64,000 nucleotides of DNA from Ciona intestinalis (taxonomy: Eukaryota; Chordata; Ascidiacea; Phlebobranchia; Cionidae), in contig NC_020168.2 of the NCBI RefSeq assembly GCF_000224145.3, positions 248,001-312,000 on the forward strand, read 5' to 3'. This document shows, piece by piece, positions 36,526 through 48,557 of this stretch. Position 1 is the stretch's first letter. Every line of letters starts with the position of its first letter. Made by a program: the position numbers and the translations under genes. Below the pieces are notes generated by a model. That model searched no databases and was not told the DNA's origin. It saw only the letters and a program-made list of their open reading frames with translations.

Positions 36526-37486
36526 GCGTTCTTAATGCAGATAAATACTATTCATCGACCGCATATAACATGGAGATCAAAAATAGTGTTTCGTTGATAC
36601 AGTTACTTGTTATGTTGTCGCTGCCATATATATGAGAACACATTGAGTTTAAGGTTGTTAAACCGCCGATGTTTTGCAAATAGACCGCGTGAAACTAATC
36701 TGTGTAGTTTGTTGCAAGCATAAACAGAGCAGTATTTAATACACCATGAAACAGTTATTTCAGTAACTTGGGTTTGGCAGTTTAAGCCGCAGTTTTAACG
36801 ATGGAAGAATCAAAACACGATAAGTCTTACTAAATGCAATGGAACACTGAGTGACTAAAGGATGGTTGTCTATTGTCCATGTTAAACGGTTGATCTATTC
36901 TGAGTAGGTGAATATCTATTCTAAAGCCTCTGACTAATGTTTAATGTTGGCGACGTACACCACCACATCAAAATTAGAGAATATAAATAAATACAGCAAA
37001 GATAAAGTAGGTTACTAGTACCAGAAATTTATATTTCTGTGAAACGAGTCTTACAGGTTTTAGCTTAAGAGTTGGTTCAATGCGAAACATGTGCTCTTCT
37101 TTATTTGTGGTTGGAATGTTAAAAAGACCCACCGATTTGAAGCTTTGTTTTTGTAGGCGGCCACCAACGCATATTTTGGGCAACGTTTGGGCGCTGCTGA
37201 TGATCAATCAGTTTTACTATTTTTACAGTGGTGTAGGTCCGTGGCGACCACTGAAATGTGATGCCTATGTATTTCCCGGATGTACACATTGGTTTTTAAA
37301 GTAGTCATCAGTTCATTTAATATAAAGCAATGCAAATAACACAAAGTGGCATGTAGTGTAGCATTACGTAGGATAGCGATGAAAGGTTAAGTTGCAAGGG
37401 ATTTGTACAAAACATCGGTATAGATAAGTATAGGTATTAGAGTATTCTACGATAGAGTTTGTTTCCTGGCAGTTTATTACTAATAT

Positions 37487-37682
37487 TATAGGATGGTGTG
37501 AAACGAAACCGTTGGCATATACTAGCCCATATTTCCCACTCGTTTTTTAACTATTACAAAATATGTTTTAGAGTCGTGGGAATACGGTTTTATAATTCTG
37601 TAAATGTTCGTTGTTTACTACCAAATGGTGTGATAAAGGAGAAAGGAAACACGGGCCACTTTACCCCAACCTACTGTACACC
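37487..37682. repeat. Degraded MITE
   Basis: Left end TATAGGATGG, interior TTTACTACCAAATGGTGTGA, right end TTACCCCAACCTACTGTA. Confidence 0.5.
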
Positions 37683-37944
37683 ACATTAAATCTCTAATAT
37701 GGGAGCAATGGTACACGAAGTATGCGGTTTCATTACTCTAGCAAAAGGAGAAACGGCACAACAATACATGTATAGTGGAGATAATGTTTACGATTAAACC
37801 ATTTCCAAACTTAGACCACAGCAGTGGTGAACTTTAATTGGCATACAGGATATGGTGGAAGGTAGGACGGTGTTGCGGTCAGTTCACGCGCTAAGTTGAC
37901 CTTATCGAGTGTATATGTAAATCATGGTAAGATTAAGTTGAGTA

Positions 37945-38075
37945 GAAATCTATGAATGTAACTTATACTTTATTCCCGCGTGGCCGGAAAACGACAGTCA
38001 ATATTATACGGATATTAATATACCCCGTGCCAGCTTACGAGTTACCAACCATGTATGTTACTTTGGGAGTAAACA
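37945..38075 (-). repeat. Composite SINE, 3' module
   Basis: Reverse copy: tail TATGAATGTAAC, then GCGTGGCCGGAAAACGACAG and GTGCCAGCTTACGAGTTACC. Confidence 0.6.
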
Positions 38076-38459
38076 AGTATGGGGCTAATTATAAACTCTC
38101 TCAGAAAGAATGAGCGTTACGCCCAAAAATTTACCACTGCGACGTTTTATAGATTAGCGAGTGAGACAAGTATAGCATAGAGCAGGCACGGCTCTGATGC
38201 CCATACTTAAAGCAAGCTAAATCTAAATATCATGAAATTTATTCGTTGGGCTTAACAGTGGCAATTAAGCCAAAATAAGCGACACCGCTCCAACACTTCA
38301 AAGTGTGTATTACTTACAGGTGGTTAGGAAACTCAACACGACTGCTGTACTGCATCAATTGTTTCGCGGTTAGTTAAGGTTCGAAGTCAAGTCATCTAGT
38401 TTAAATTCTAAGTAGTTTGTGTCAGTATTGCAGCATCGGTTTGTTTTGTAGAGAACACA

Positions 38460-38661
38460 ATATATAGTGGGGTGGGGGAAGATGGGACACCTTTAGCACA
38501 AAATATATAAATATCCTGATCGTGTTTTAAACAATTAACAACGGTCTATGAAAGTCGTGAGTACAAGGTTTTATAATTGTTTGAATGTTCTTTGTTTACT
38601 ATCAAAATGTACGAGAAAATAGAATGAAAAGGTGTCCCATCTTCTCCCATCCTACTATATT
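38460..38661. repeat. MITE, ~200 bp
   Basis: Ends TATATAGTGGGGTGGGGGAA and TTCTCCCATCCTACTATATT; core TTTTAAACAATTAACAACGG. Lies upstream of the sulfotransferase gene. Confidence 0.75.
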
Positions 38662-38714
38662 ACAGATAACATCGGGTATTCTAAAAGGGCAGAAGCTGTT
38701 TTAGACTACGTTTT

Positions 38715-38940
38715 AGAGAATGTATGGTCAGGTAAATGTAGTTGGATTTACGAGATGGTTTATATTGTAAAATGGGACTTGTTTTCATTCTCTTTTATCG
38801 TTCCATTTGATAGTAAACAAGAATGTTTACAGAATCAAATAGTCGTTTCCTTACGAATCTAAAAGAGTATTGTTAAAAACACGATTGGTAATTATGGGAT
38901 ACTATGTGCTAACGTTATTCATTTTACCCCACAGTAGTAC
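38715..38940. repeat. Degraded MITE
   Basis: Retains TCTTTTATCGTTCCATTTGA, TAGTAAACAAGAATG and an end with TTACCCCACAGTAGTA. Ends ~27 bases before the sulfotransferase ATG. Confidence 0.5.
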
Positions 38941-38966
38941 ATAGAGTTCCTAGATTACACGACAGT

Positions 38967-41814
38967 ATGAAAGTTATCTTTGCTGGGTACAGCAAAACCG
39001 GTACCAAGACAATGAATGCCGCGTTTTTGATGCTCGGTTACAAAACCTACGACTGGTTAGAAAACTATTGGTACTTGGGATCGGAGTGGAACCGCATCCT
39101 CACATCCGGAGGAACGGTGGAAGATTTTAGGAGGATGTATGAAGGTGTAGATGCGGTTGTAGACGCACCTGCTAACCTTTATTGGGAGCAAATCTTGGAA
39201 GCATATCCTGATGCAAAGGTATGTGCATTGAATAAATAAATGAATGAATGAATGAATGAATGAATGAATGAATGAATGAATGAATAAATGAATAAATGAA
39301 TAAATAAATGAATGAATGAATGAATGAATGAATGAATGAATGAATAAATGAATGAATGAATGAATGAATGAATGAATGAATGAATGAATGAATGAATGAA
39401 TGAATGAATGAATGAATGAATGAATGTAACTTGTTTATCATTGCGTGCCGGGGTAGTGACAGTCGTTATAACACGGGTGGTCTGTTTCATACACCTAGTG
39501 CCCGCTTACAAGTTACCACATATGTAAATTGTTTGTCCTTGCGTGGCGGGGAAACTACAGTCGTTATAACAAGGCGTTATTTGCACCAACCTGACACATT
39601 GGTCAGTGTCCATGTCTTTTGCCCAGATCTGTGAGAATAAAATATTAACATTCATTTATTCATTCTGGTATCAATTTGATCCTAATTTATACTTTAATTG
39701 TTTGGTGAAGGTGATACTAACTATCCGTGAAGAAGAGAGTTGGATTAGAAGTGGAAGGAAACAACTTCACACGATTGAGTCAAACCTGATTCTAACTCTT
39801 ATGCAAGTTCTCACTTATTCCGGGTGGCAATATTTCTTTTGGTCAAACAGAGTTAGTAAGTTACTGGATTGTGTAAAACACATTGTGATCCAGCATTTTC
39901 ACGTCTTTAAAACGGCATTGTTAAAGACACGATTAGCAAAACAGATTTAAGCATTCAGCTTGTTTTAAATTAGAGTAGGGTGCTGGGGGAAGATGGGACA
40001 GCTTTAGTACATAATATCCAAATATCCTGATCCTGTTTAAAGTTAAACCACTAACAACGGTTTATGGGAGTCGTGAAAATATAGTTTTATATTTATTTGA
40101 ATGTTTGTTTACCACTAAATGGGATGAGAAAATATAGAGTTAAAAGGTGAACAATCCCCCCCCAACCTATACTATATAAATATATTAATAACTACGTACG
40201 TTACACTGCTGTGGTAGAATTTAACCGCAGTTGGGATCAATGGGCCAACTCTGGCTTGAACCTCAGGTCAGTTGATAGTGTTACGCTGTATGACCTCACC
40301 TATGTAGACCAATATAGAACATTCAAGCGTACTCTAAAGGAAATGTGACGCAACAAAACCAGTGTTGTTTTTACATTGTACTAGGAGAACATCTTGAATT
40401 TGAAGTTGGGTCATACTCTATTCCAGGGTGATGGAGATAGGACACCTTTCATTTTATTTTCTAGTGTCTTTTGGTAGTAAAAAAGAATATTAAAAAAATT
40501 ATAAAATCCTCACGAGTCAATTACCCCCCTAGAACGTTGTTAATTGTTTAAAACGCGCTCAGGATATTTGAATAGTATGTGCTAAAGGTGTCCCAACTTC
40601 CCCCTATCACGTAAGGTTAAAGACTTCAAAAACTTTGTCCAAAATCGACTAAAAACGTCATAAAGCGAAATTGTTGTTTTAAACCAGATACGAATAACAA
40701 AGCTGTGTTTCGACAGTGAACGCTAACATTGGTACATGGAGAGATTGGCCGTGGTCTCGATTTTCTTTTAGTCCAACAACAGCTATTCGTCAATACAGAG
40801 AACACAATGCTTTCATATTACAAGTATGTAACTTAATTCACTTATTAATTTGTTTTGGAAACTGTACATACGTATATATATATATAAAATAGCCTACATG
40901 GTACAGTGTGGGAAGATGGCGTGCATTTTCATTATATTTTCTCATTTCATTTGGTAGTAAACCCAAAAGACTATAAAATTCTATTCCCACGACTCACCGC
41001 ACATACCGTTGTTTATTGTTTAAAACACGACCAGGATATTTGAAAAGTATCCTACTATATAATTAAATCTTAAAATCGAGTGACGTTTAAGTTTATGTGG
41101 CAATAAATGATACACAAGTTACATATATATTTATATGCTTAATTCTGTAACAAACCTTCTACAAAAACTCAAATCCCACAATTTGTTTTCCCTAATAGGT
41201 TAAACAACCCTCATGTAACCTCAAGGCCTAATTTTAGCCACTATCACCCGGATACTCTACCCGCCACACCTTAAGACCTCATCCACATATAGGACGTTGG
41301 GCTATGTATCATTAAATTTTTGGCTTTGGTTTTTTTAGATAATGAATACAGGGTACCATATATTACATTTAATTAAAACGCTGCTCACTGTACATTGATA
41401 TTCAATTATGTTTTGCAGTTTTTTGTTGAAAAATATTTGTTTAGTCTATACACTTTCTTTTATAAACGATTTAAATATACCCAATAATGCCAAAAACTAA
41501 ATCCTGCTTCCCCGCAGACTGTCCCAAAAGATCAGCTGTTGGTTTACAATCTCAACGATGGTTGGGAACCTTTATGTAACTTCCTTGGTGAAAACGTGCC
41601 CGACAAAAAGTTCCCTCATTCTAACATTGGAGCTTCAATCGTTCAAGAGGTTATTGACAATCATCCTATTATGAGGCGACTTATTCGGGAAATGATGGTT
41701 TCAATCGGGATTTTGACCGTTGTTGGCGCATACGGAGTTTTTAAACTTTGTTCAAGAACTTATGCTATTCAGAACTATGTTAGTCAATTTCTCAACGCAA
41801 TTGGTATGTGGTGA
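38967..41814 (+). CDS. Sulfotransferase-family P-loop protein with C-terminal hydrophobic anchor (4 exons)
   Basis: Sulfotransferases move sulfate from PAPS to an acceptor; the acceptor here is unknown. Exons in phase: 38967-39218, 39711-39855, 40717-40823, 41518-41814, for 266 aa. The start MKVIFAGYSKTGTKTM carries the 5'-phosphosulfate-binding loop (residues ~5-16). Then YKTYDWLENYW, VDAVVDAPANLYWEQI with LEAYPDAK, and VILTIREEESWIRSGRK with the 3'-phosphate-binding Arg/Ser pair. The C-terminal half has VPKDQLLVYNLNDGWEPLCN, FLGENVPDKKFPHSN, and a hydrophobic stretch (SIGILTVVGAYGVFKL) that could anchor it. This fits the small NAD/P-loop-like sulfotransferase group (Sulfotransfer_4 type) that is common in marine invertebrates. 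Introns carry MITEs and a (TGAA)n array. Confidence 0.85.
39230..39426 (+). repeat. (TGAA)n microsatellite, with TAAA variants
   Basis: About 49 tetramer units, mostly TGAA with several TAAA, in intron 1 of the sulfotransferase gene. It runs straight into the tail of the SINE module at 39427. Confidence 0.95.
39427..39580 (-). repeat. Composite SINE, 3' module (one full, one partial copy)
   Basis: GTAACTTGTTTATCATTGCG, GACAGTCGTTATAACACGGG and TGCCCGCTTACAAGTTACCA, followed by a second partial copy (TTGTTTGTCCTTGCGTGGCG). Confidence 0.7.
39972..40180. repeat. MITE, ~205 bp
   Basis: Left end GTAGGGTGCTGGGGGAAGA, right end CCCCCCCAACCTATACTATA; core AACCACTAACAACGGTTTAT. In sulfotransferase intron 2. 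Confidence 0.65.
40235..40300 (+). repeat. GACC/GGCC repeat block
   Basis: GGGCCAACTCTGGCTTGAAC followed by CTCAGGTCA, and CTGTATGACCTCACC. Confidence 0.45.
40420..40612. repeat. Degraded MITE
   Basis: Left end TCCAGGGTGATGGAG, core CGTTGTTAATTGTTTAAAAC, right end GGTGTCCCAACTTCCCCCTA. Confidence 0.6.
40890..41065. repeat. Degraded MITE
   Basis: Left part GTGTGGGAAGATGGC, core CCGTTGTTTATTGTTTAAAA, right end TATCCTACTATATAA. In sulfotransferase intron 3. Confidence 0.55.
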
Positions 41815-41837
41815 CATGACATGACATGTATTATTAT

Positions 41838-42031
41838 ATAGTAGGGGTGGGGGGAATGGGACACCTTTTTTATTCTACTTTCTTGTCACATTTGGTAGTA
41901 AACAAAGGAAATAATTATAAAACCGTATCTTCACGACTCCCATGAACTGTTGTTAATTGGTTTAAAACAAGATCAGGATTTTTGGATATTTTGTTTTAAA
42001 GGTGTACCATCTTCTCCCACCCTACTATATT
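41838..42031. repeat. MITE, ~194 bp
   Basis: Ends TATAGTAGGGGTGGGGGGAA and TTCTCCCACCCTACTATATT. Starts 24 bases after the sulfotransferase stop, so it probably lies in the 3' UTR. Confidence 0.75.
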
Positions 42032-42044
42032 ATTATTCTACGTT

Positions 42045-42110
42045 GGTGAGGTCCTGCAGCGTGGCATGCCATGGGACCTGAGAATGAGGCCACAGTTGGC
42101 CAATTACCAA
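42045..42110 (-). repeat. GACC/GGCC repeat block, reverse
   Basis: GAGGTCCTGCAGCGTGGCAT and ACAGTTGGCC. Confidence 0.45.
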
Positions 42111-42147
42111 TTATTATATTATTAAATTCGTTTATTTTTCTCTTGTT

Positions 42148-42153
42148 AATAAA
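42148..42153 (+). terminator. Possible poly(A) signal of the sulfotransferase gene
   Basis: AATAAA 334 bases past the stop, after the inserted MITE. Weak assignment. Confidence 0.3.
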
Positions 42154-42685
42154 ATAATTATAAAATGCAAGCCAACATGCATAAAACAGATGAAATATTA
42201 TGTTTAAAAAGAGTTTGTATTCTAAGGGAGTCTCGCAAAGGCAGAAGTAATGTTAGAACACTGACACCTAGCGAGTAACTTTCCTTTACAGAATTTCTGC
42301 AAGGCGTCGCTATAACCTAGTTCTTAAAACGTTACGGAAATCACTCATGGATTGAAGGGAATAGGAGAAAATCCTAAAGGGCTGTAATTAAATATATGTG
42401 GTTTTCTCTCAATTGTTTCGTATTCTTAGTTTATTTTTAATTACACAGCATTTCAACGACTGCCCAACAATTCTGTAATATAACAGAAAAAACAATTACT
42501 GTACAATAATTCCCCCAAGCTTAAAAATACACATTTGTAAACTGTTTGCACTAATAATTTTAATGGAGCACTAATTTTAAAAGCCTTTGTCACTCTTTTT
42601 TTAAAAAGGCCTAACGTTTTAAAAGCTTTTCAACATTCTACTGAAATGTTTTTCTTGATTATAATCAAAGGTTTAATCATAACGA

Positions 42686-42725
42686 TGACGTAACAATAAG
42701 GTATGACTTTTACCTTGTTACGTCA
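42686..42725. promoter_or_regulatory. Imperfect inverted repeat with CRE half sites
   Basis: TGACGTAACAATAAGGTA and TACCTTGTTACGTCA are complementary apart from three extra bases, with a 7-base loop. Lies at the boundary where DNA character changes. Confidence 0.5.
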
Positions 42726-45700
42726 AACACGTGGAAATGCGGCAAGAATCAGGATATTCATTCATAATTTGCTTTAATAATATTTTGATCTTGTTATGAA
42801 AAGTACATATAGTTTTTATAGTAGTCGAAATAGCATTTAGCCTGGGTTTATTTTGCGGCAGTTTTTCGCATAGGTATGAACGTAGAAAACCCTGGATAGG
42901 AAAATGAAATAGATTGTAAATATGGGCAGATCGGGTGTTGGGGCGAGCTACTTAATCACTAAGATAAGAATGATTCGGTGTATTTGCATTTACATCCTTG
43001 AATGAACCCGTTTTCTAGCCATTGCTTGCTTTAACAACAATTCAGTGCGGTGGTATTTAGACAGATGATCGTAGTAATTAGCTTGTGTGTGAATTACGGC
43101 GGACGAAGCGGTCACGCGCCACCGACCGTCTTAAATTGATTGCTTGTTTGCCGTCTCGGTACAATGGTAGCGAGTGGGAGTCTGAATTCCGAATGAAGCG
43201 AGGTCTAATTTCTTGCACACTACCACAATTAACCCGCACCTGTGCTGTTACTTGATTGGGGAATGCCACTGGCGCGTGACATTGTTTATGACGTCCAACT
43301 GCATCTGTGATGGAACAATGCTTCACATTGGCGCACAGGGTAGGACAGAAATAGATAATAACCTGGCCTCGAGATAAATCGAAAATTCGAACTGCTTTAT
43401 CTAGTTCCGGACTCGGCAATTTCGTTACATTAAAATTTATGCAAGACCTCTCATCGGGATCACTTGTGCCGCAATCGTTATATGAAACCTCATCTAATCC
43501 CGTGTATATAATGTGTAAGTGCATGCACTATGGCAGCACTGGGGTGGTGGAAAGGTGGGGTCGAACTATTCTGGTCTTCCTGGTGAAAACATCAAGCCCG
43601 AACCGTAGTCATGTTTTGACAATACTAAGTAATTAAAGCCATATTCTCACGCACCCTGCATCCCGGAGTGCCATCAAGTTAGCGAGCCGCCTAAATAATA
43701 TTTACCAGGGGACGACCTTGCGACACGGTCCGGCGCAAATTGACGAAAAAGCCAATCAGCAGAACCTGCTATTTCCCGCCTCGCCGAAAGATAGTTTTTT
43801 CCAACGCATCTGAGGCGTGGCATTTTGCCACGTATTGTTACGTAATGGCACGTACAATCGGCCAGCATGCAAAGTTTAGGCAACTCAGCTGTTATTAGAT
43901 GTTGTCATAGCTTGTAATTTGTTCTCCTTGTTTTCGTGGCTGGATGAAATCGATCGGTTTCCGCGAAAAACCTTAATAATTCATCGACGCCTTTGATGCG
44001 AGAAGTTATTTCATCCTTATCCGGTCTAATGGCGACGTCGAATTAGATCGGAGGTAACAGGTTAATGTCGCCCACTTAACTCGTCGCTAGGGGTAGGGGC
44101 GGGCTAATCGCAGACTGGCATTTTAAATATCGCAACTGAATCCTCGCGGGCGATGCGAGCGCACCGCTGCTCCCAGAGCAGAGTTATTACGAGATCTCGT
44201 TTCGGGCAAGACAAAATAATTCTCCATAATTGTTAACGAAGCTGGGCGAATATTTCGCGGCCTTGGGTGTGCAGTGCGTATGGCCCGCTGGGGTTCAATT
44301 ACCAGTGAAGTGATAGCATCTCAATTGGCCGCTTCGAGTTTCAGAGATGAATTAATGGCCATCTTCGCACGCAACAAACGTCGTAATTATTGCAGCATCG
44401 CTCTGTGACGTCACAATGCACCAAACAGCGCCCGAACGCATTAGTCTCGGTACCTTGGGTGTGGGGTGTCGGACCACGGAATAATGCATATTTAAATGGT
44501 TCACCAAAAGCTTGTTTTGTCTAATATTGTTAAACATAATAGTGACGCCGTATGAACACTAAAAATCCCGCAGTTGTACGGATGCAGCATTTTGTTCCGC
44601 TGTTACTTAAACCCAGCCATCGGGATTCTGATAACCACGTTTTACGTAACACCATACCACGTGATGACTACTGTTCCAAGAATGATTGCCAAAAATCTAA
44701 TAAGTTTTCGCGGTTGGAACATTTTTGCGAAAGCAGGTATATTGTCGTGTGTTCAAGGCGAAGTATAAGTTTTGATGGATTATCGCTGATAACATGCTAT
44801 CTTGGATCTGTTTTCTTTCGCCAACGCCTCTAAGCTTAACCGGAAAACGCCTTACCGGACCACCAAGCCCCTATGTGGCACGGTTAGAGTTAATCAGAAT
44901 GACAATAGGATAGAACGAAATATTCACGGATCGTATTATTCACTCGTTCCGAATCCGACCTATGATGGTGTCGCGCTAAAGGAACCCCGAACAAAGTGAA
45001 ATTAGCTTAATCCATCGTCGACGGGAGGACGAAAAATTCCACAGGCCTTTCAAGTAATTCGCACCCCGTAACACCCATGCACCACGTCGCGTCAGGGTAT
45101 TATGAAAATCCCTCATTAAAACTAAACTCCACTTAAATAACCATGACCCCAGTGATGCCAGATATTTCGATAAACCATAGATTACCCGGTAGCGCCTCGC
45201 CCCGTGTTTAGATATTGAATCACTGCTTAAACCCATGGATTAGCTGTGGGTATGATTCGCACCTGCTTCGCAATTTTGTCGTCTTTATTTCCGGCCAACG
45301 TTGGATCCCTAATCCCTCACCAGTAGCTTGAAATATACGCGACATGGTTGGCTAAATATATAATGACAGTCGAAAAGCAGCTGCGAAATTGCATCATTAA
45401 AATATAGGAATTGTGCTGCTTGGATAGTGGATCTATTGTCGCCGATACCCTTGCGTTGCCATTAATTAAGGTGTCGAAATATAAGTTCAACAAACTACCG
45501 CATATTTCCTGCGTATAGCTGTGCCAATGACGTATTTTCCGCAAATTGCAATTTCTTACTACCTGCGCCACCTGTGAGTGAAACAGTCGTTGTTGTGCCA
45601 GACAAGTAATTTGACATATGTTTATGTGTTTTCGTTCCGCTAAAACGATTGAAGGCTTGACTAGAAATTTTCCCGCTTATCTGTCGCGCGGTTCCTTGCT

Positions 45701-46409
45701 GAATCGTTCGCCCCTGAAGTCTAATTAGCACTTCTGCGTATCTACGTTTTGTATCTCTTATCTACATAGGTTTTCACTTATTGGAGCAGGTGTTGGTTAC
45801 GTAAAGGATTTTTTAACGATCCTTAGATCGGGTGCCGGTGCATAACGGGTAAACGAATTGACTTTTCCGAAAAACGCTTTGTTTCTGTTTTGAGCTTTCG
45901 GAAAATTTTTCGTAAAAGTAAAATGTAAATCGAGAAGACGTGTTTGTCTTCGCTGTAATAATAAATTCATTATCTGTGAATTGCGGGAAAACAGAGTCGT
46001 TTTCACACGAAGAGAAAAGGCGTCTGGTTTATTAATAACTTGACCCTTGTGCTTAGTTAATTAAACCGGGGCATTTACGTCACAATATGGTTACAACACC
46101 CTTTGACGGGTCGACTGTGAGCACTCAGGCGCGACCTCTACCCATTAGACCACTTAAGCCTGGCTTAATTACCTTCAATGACGCAATCAACAACCCAATC
46201 AATAGCTGAGGTGTCTCACAAGACTGTTGATCCTTATTATCACAAATGCAATAAACCTTCGTTCTTCAACCATACCGTGTCGCATCGTTGATTTGAACAA
46301 ACAAAACGTGAAGTTCGATATACCTCGTTCCGCCCTTTACCTTAAGATACTAATTACCAAACCCACTGTATTATAACATTAACGCAACGAAAATAGATAC
46401 AATGTAGAG

Positions 46410-46611
46410 TATTGTGAGGTAAGATGGGACGGGCACCTTTAGCACATAATATCCAAATATTCTGATCGTGTTTTAAACAATTAACAACGGTCTACGGTAC
46501 CCGTTAGGACACGGTTGTAAAAAAAATTTAAAGTTCTTTGTTAACTGTCAAATGGAACGAGAAAAAAAAGAATAAAACGGTGTCCCGTCTTCCCCACTCT
46601 ACTATATATAC
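46410..46611. repeat. MITE, ~200 bp
   Basis: Left end GTAGAGTATTGTGAGGTAAG, core TTTTAAACAATTAACAACGG, right end CTTCCCCACTCTACTATATA. Confidence 0.65.
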
Positions 46612-46934
46612 CAGTCTTGTTAAGTCACAGACATGCTCACGATTCGGATGACACCCAACATACATCATTAGTGTCTTCCGGTTTTCGTTGAAATTTATAT
46701 TAAGAAATTGAGCTTCAAAGCGAGTAACGGGTATTGGTTACATAGGATTGATCGTACTTGAAATGCCACGAATGGTCCGTTACACTCAATCTATTCTCAA
46801 CGTGACTCCACCGTCGCCGTATAAATGTGTTGTCGTCGTGACATAGTAAAAATAAGGATTTTTTGTCTCCTTCAAACGGGGGAATCCAGAAGTTGTTTTT
46901 CACAAATACGTGGTTAATGCTGTGACTGTTTAAT

Positions 46935-47123
46935 AGGTGGGAGAATGGGACACCTTTAGCACATAATATCAAAATATTTTGATCGTGTTTTAAACAATTA
47001 ACTACGGTCTATAAGAGTTTTGAAATTACTGTTTTATAGACCTTTGAATACTCTTTGTTTACTACCAAATGGGACGAGAAAATAGAATCAACATGTGTCC
47101 CATCTTTCCCCACCCTACTATAC
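46935..47123. repeat. MITE, ~189 bp
   Basis: Left end AATAGGTGGGAGAATGGGAC, interior GTTTACTACCAAATGGGACG, right end CTTTCCCCACCCTACTATA. Confidence 0.65.
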
Positions 47124-48359
47124 GTTTAGTTGTTTGCTAGGATTAGGATTTCGCACTTGATCGCAACATTTGTGAAAATAAATTAAAATCAACTTGATAT
47201 TGATAAACACAGCCCTATAAACTTCACCCAACATCAAAGCATTTTTCCCACTGAGGTTTCCTCCAGGAAATCGAAACCCCGCTGGTTTCGCTGCTTGGCG
47301 CGAAATATAATTCCATGAATTATTATTCGTAATTCTGCGAAGTGCTTCAATTAACCGTTTACGATATGGTCTTAAAATTGCTCGCTGTCGCCCGACTTAA
47401 TGGAACCGTTGGGTGGTCCATTATGTGCTCACAGTGCGCAATTATTCGGCCGCGGACGCTCCAGTGTTTGCGGTTATGTGTTTTTATTTGGCTGACAATT
47501 TCCATTCCGAAAACAATTGTAGGCGACGACGATTACTGGGTTAAATTGGTCTCTTTTCGGTAAAAGGGCTTCAAGTCGAACAGGAATTGCGCCAAATGCC
47601 ATTCCGAATCGGCCAGCTAACGGGAATGTTGGCATCTCGCTTGTTACACTGTGGGTTACATACATGCCACGGTGTAAACATTGAATAATATTAGCAATAA
47701 CAAATTTCGCATTAGCGTAATTACCTTATCAAGTGAACGTATATGCTGCCAACATACACCTAGTTTATATTTATCGTTCAATACAACTTTAAAGGAATCA
47801 ACCATGTTGTTATCTTTGCTGCTAAACAAAGCCAAGAGGAGAAAAATTGTTTTGAATTCCTTGAATTGAAACACAAAGAAAAGCTCGGTAACGTGCCCGC
47901 GTTCGTTATTAACTGGCGCAATTAAATAATTTCCGTTAAGGCCGAACCCAAATAGCATAACGGTAAATGGACGCATTGAAAATATTATTCTGATACTTTA
48001 CGTCGTCGCTTCTCAATTAAAGACACCACCAGTGTTTCCGAAGAATTTTCTTTTCCATTATTCCACCGTCTGTATGACTGACTAACTAGATGACTGAGAA
48101 CACTGGGCCAGTAATCTTTCAATTAATTCCTCTGGAAAAACAGAGCTAAATCGGACGGTGGTGGGAAAATATTTTGATAAGACTGATTTATTCAATCCGT
48201 ACCGAACTATATTGTTGCCGATTTTCAAAGTGTTTGTTTAATTTCACAGAAAAGTTTTACAACCGTCTGATTAACTGTGGTTGGTGCAGTCAATTTCCGT
48301 ATACAGTAAAATGATTCAACGGTTTTCAATTAGTTTTACATTGTAGAAACGTAGTGAGT

Positions 48360-48557
48360 ATATATAGTAGGGTGGGGCAAGACGGGACACCTTTAGCACA
48401 TAATATCCAAATAGCCTGATCGTGTTTTAAACAATTAACAACGGTCTATGGGGGTCGTGAGAATACGGTTTTACAATTATTTGATGTTCTTTGATTACTA
48501 TTAAATGGAAGAAGAAAGTAAAGTAAAAATATGTCCCATCTCCCCATCTACTGTATA
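48360..48557. repeat. MITE, ~198 bp
   Basis: Left end ATATATAGTAGGGTGGGGCA, core TTTTAAACAATTAACAACGG, right end CATCTCCCCATCTACTGTAT. Confidence 0.7.

Larger units (their letters stand above)
35982..38459. other. Intergenic region with repeats
   Basis: Contains two degraded MITE copies (36327-36525, 37487-37682) and one SINE module (37945-38075). No gene seen. Confidence 0.5.

Noticed and set aside
39172-39490. Protein with repeated HSFIHSFI units
   Set aside because: Translation of the (TGAA)n array on the opposite strand.
43078-43524. 148-codon open frame on the minus strand in the ZFHX upstream region
   Set aside because: No family resemblance, no convincing splice partners, and long chance frames are likelier in GC-richer DNA.
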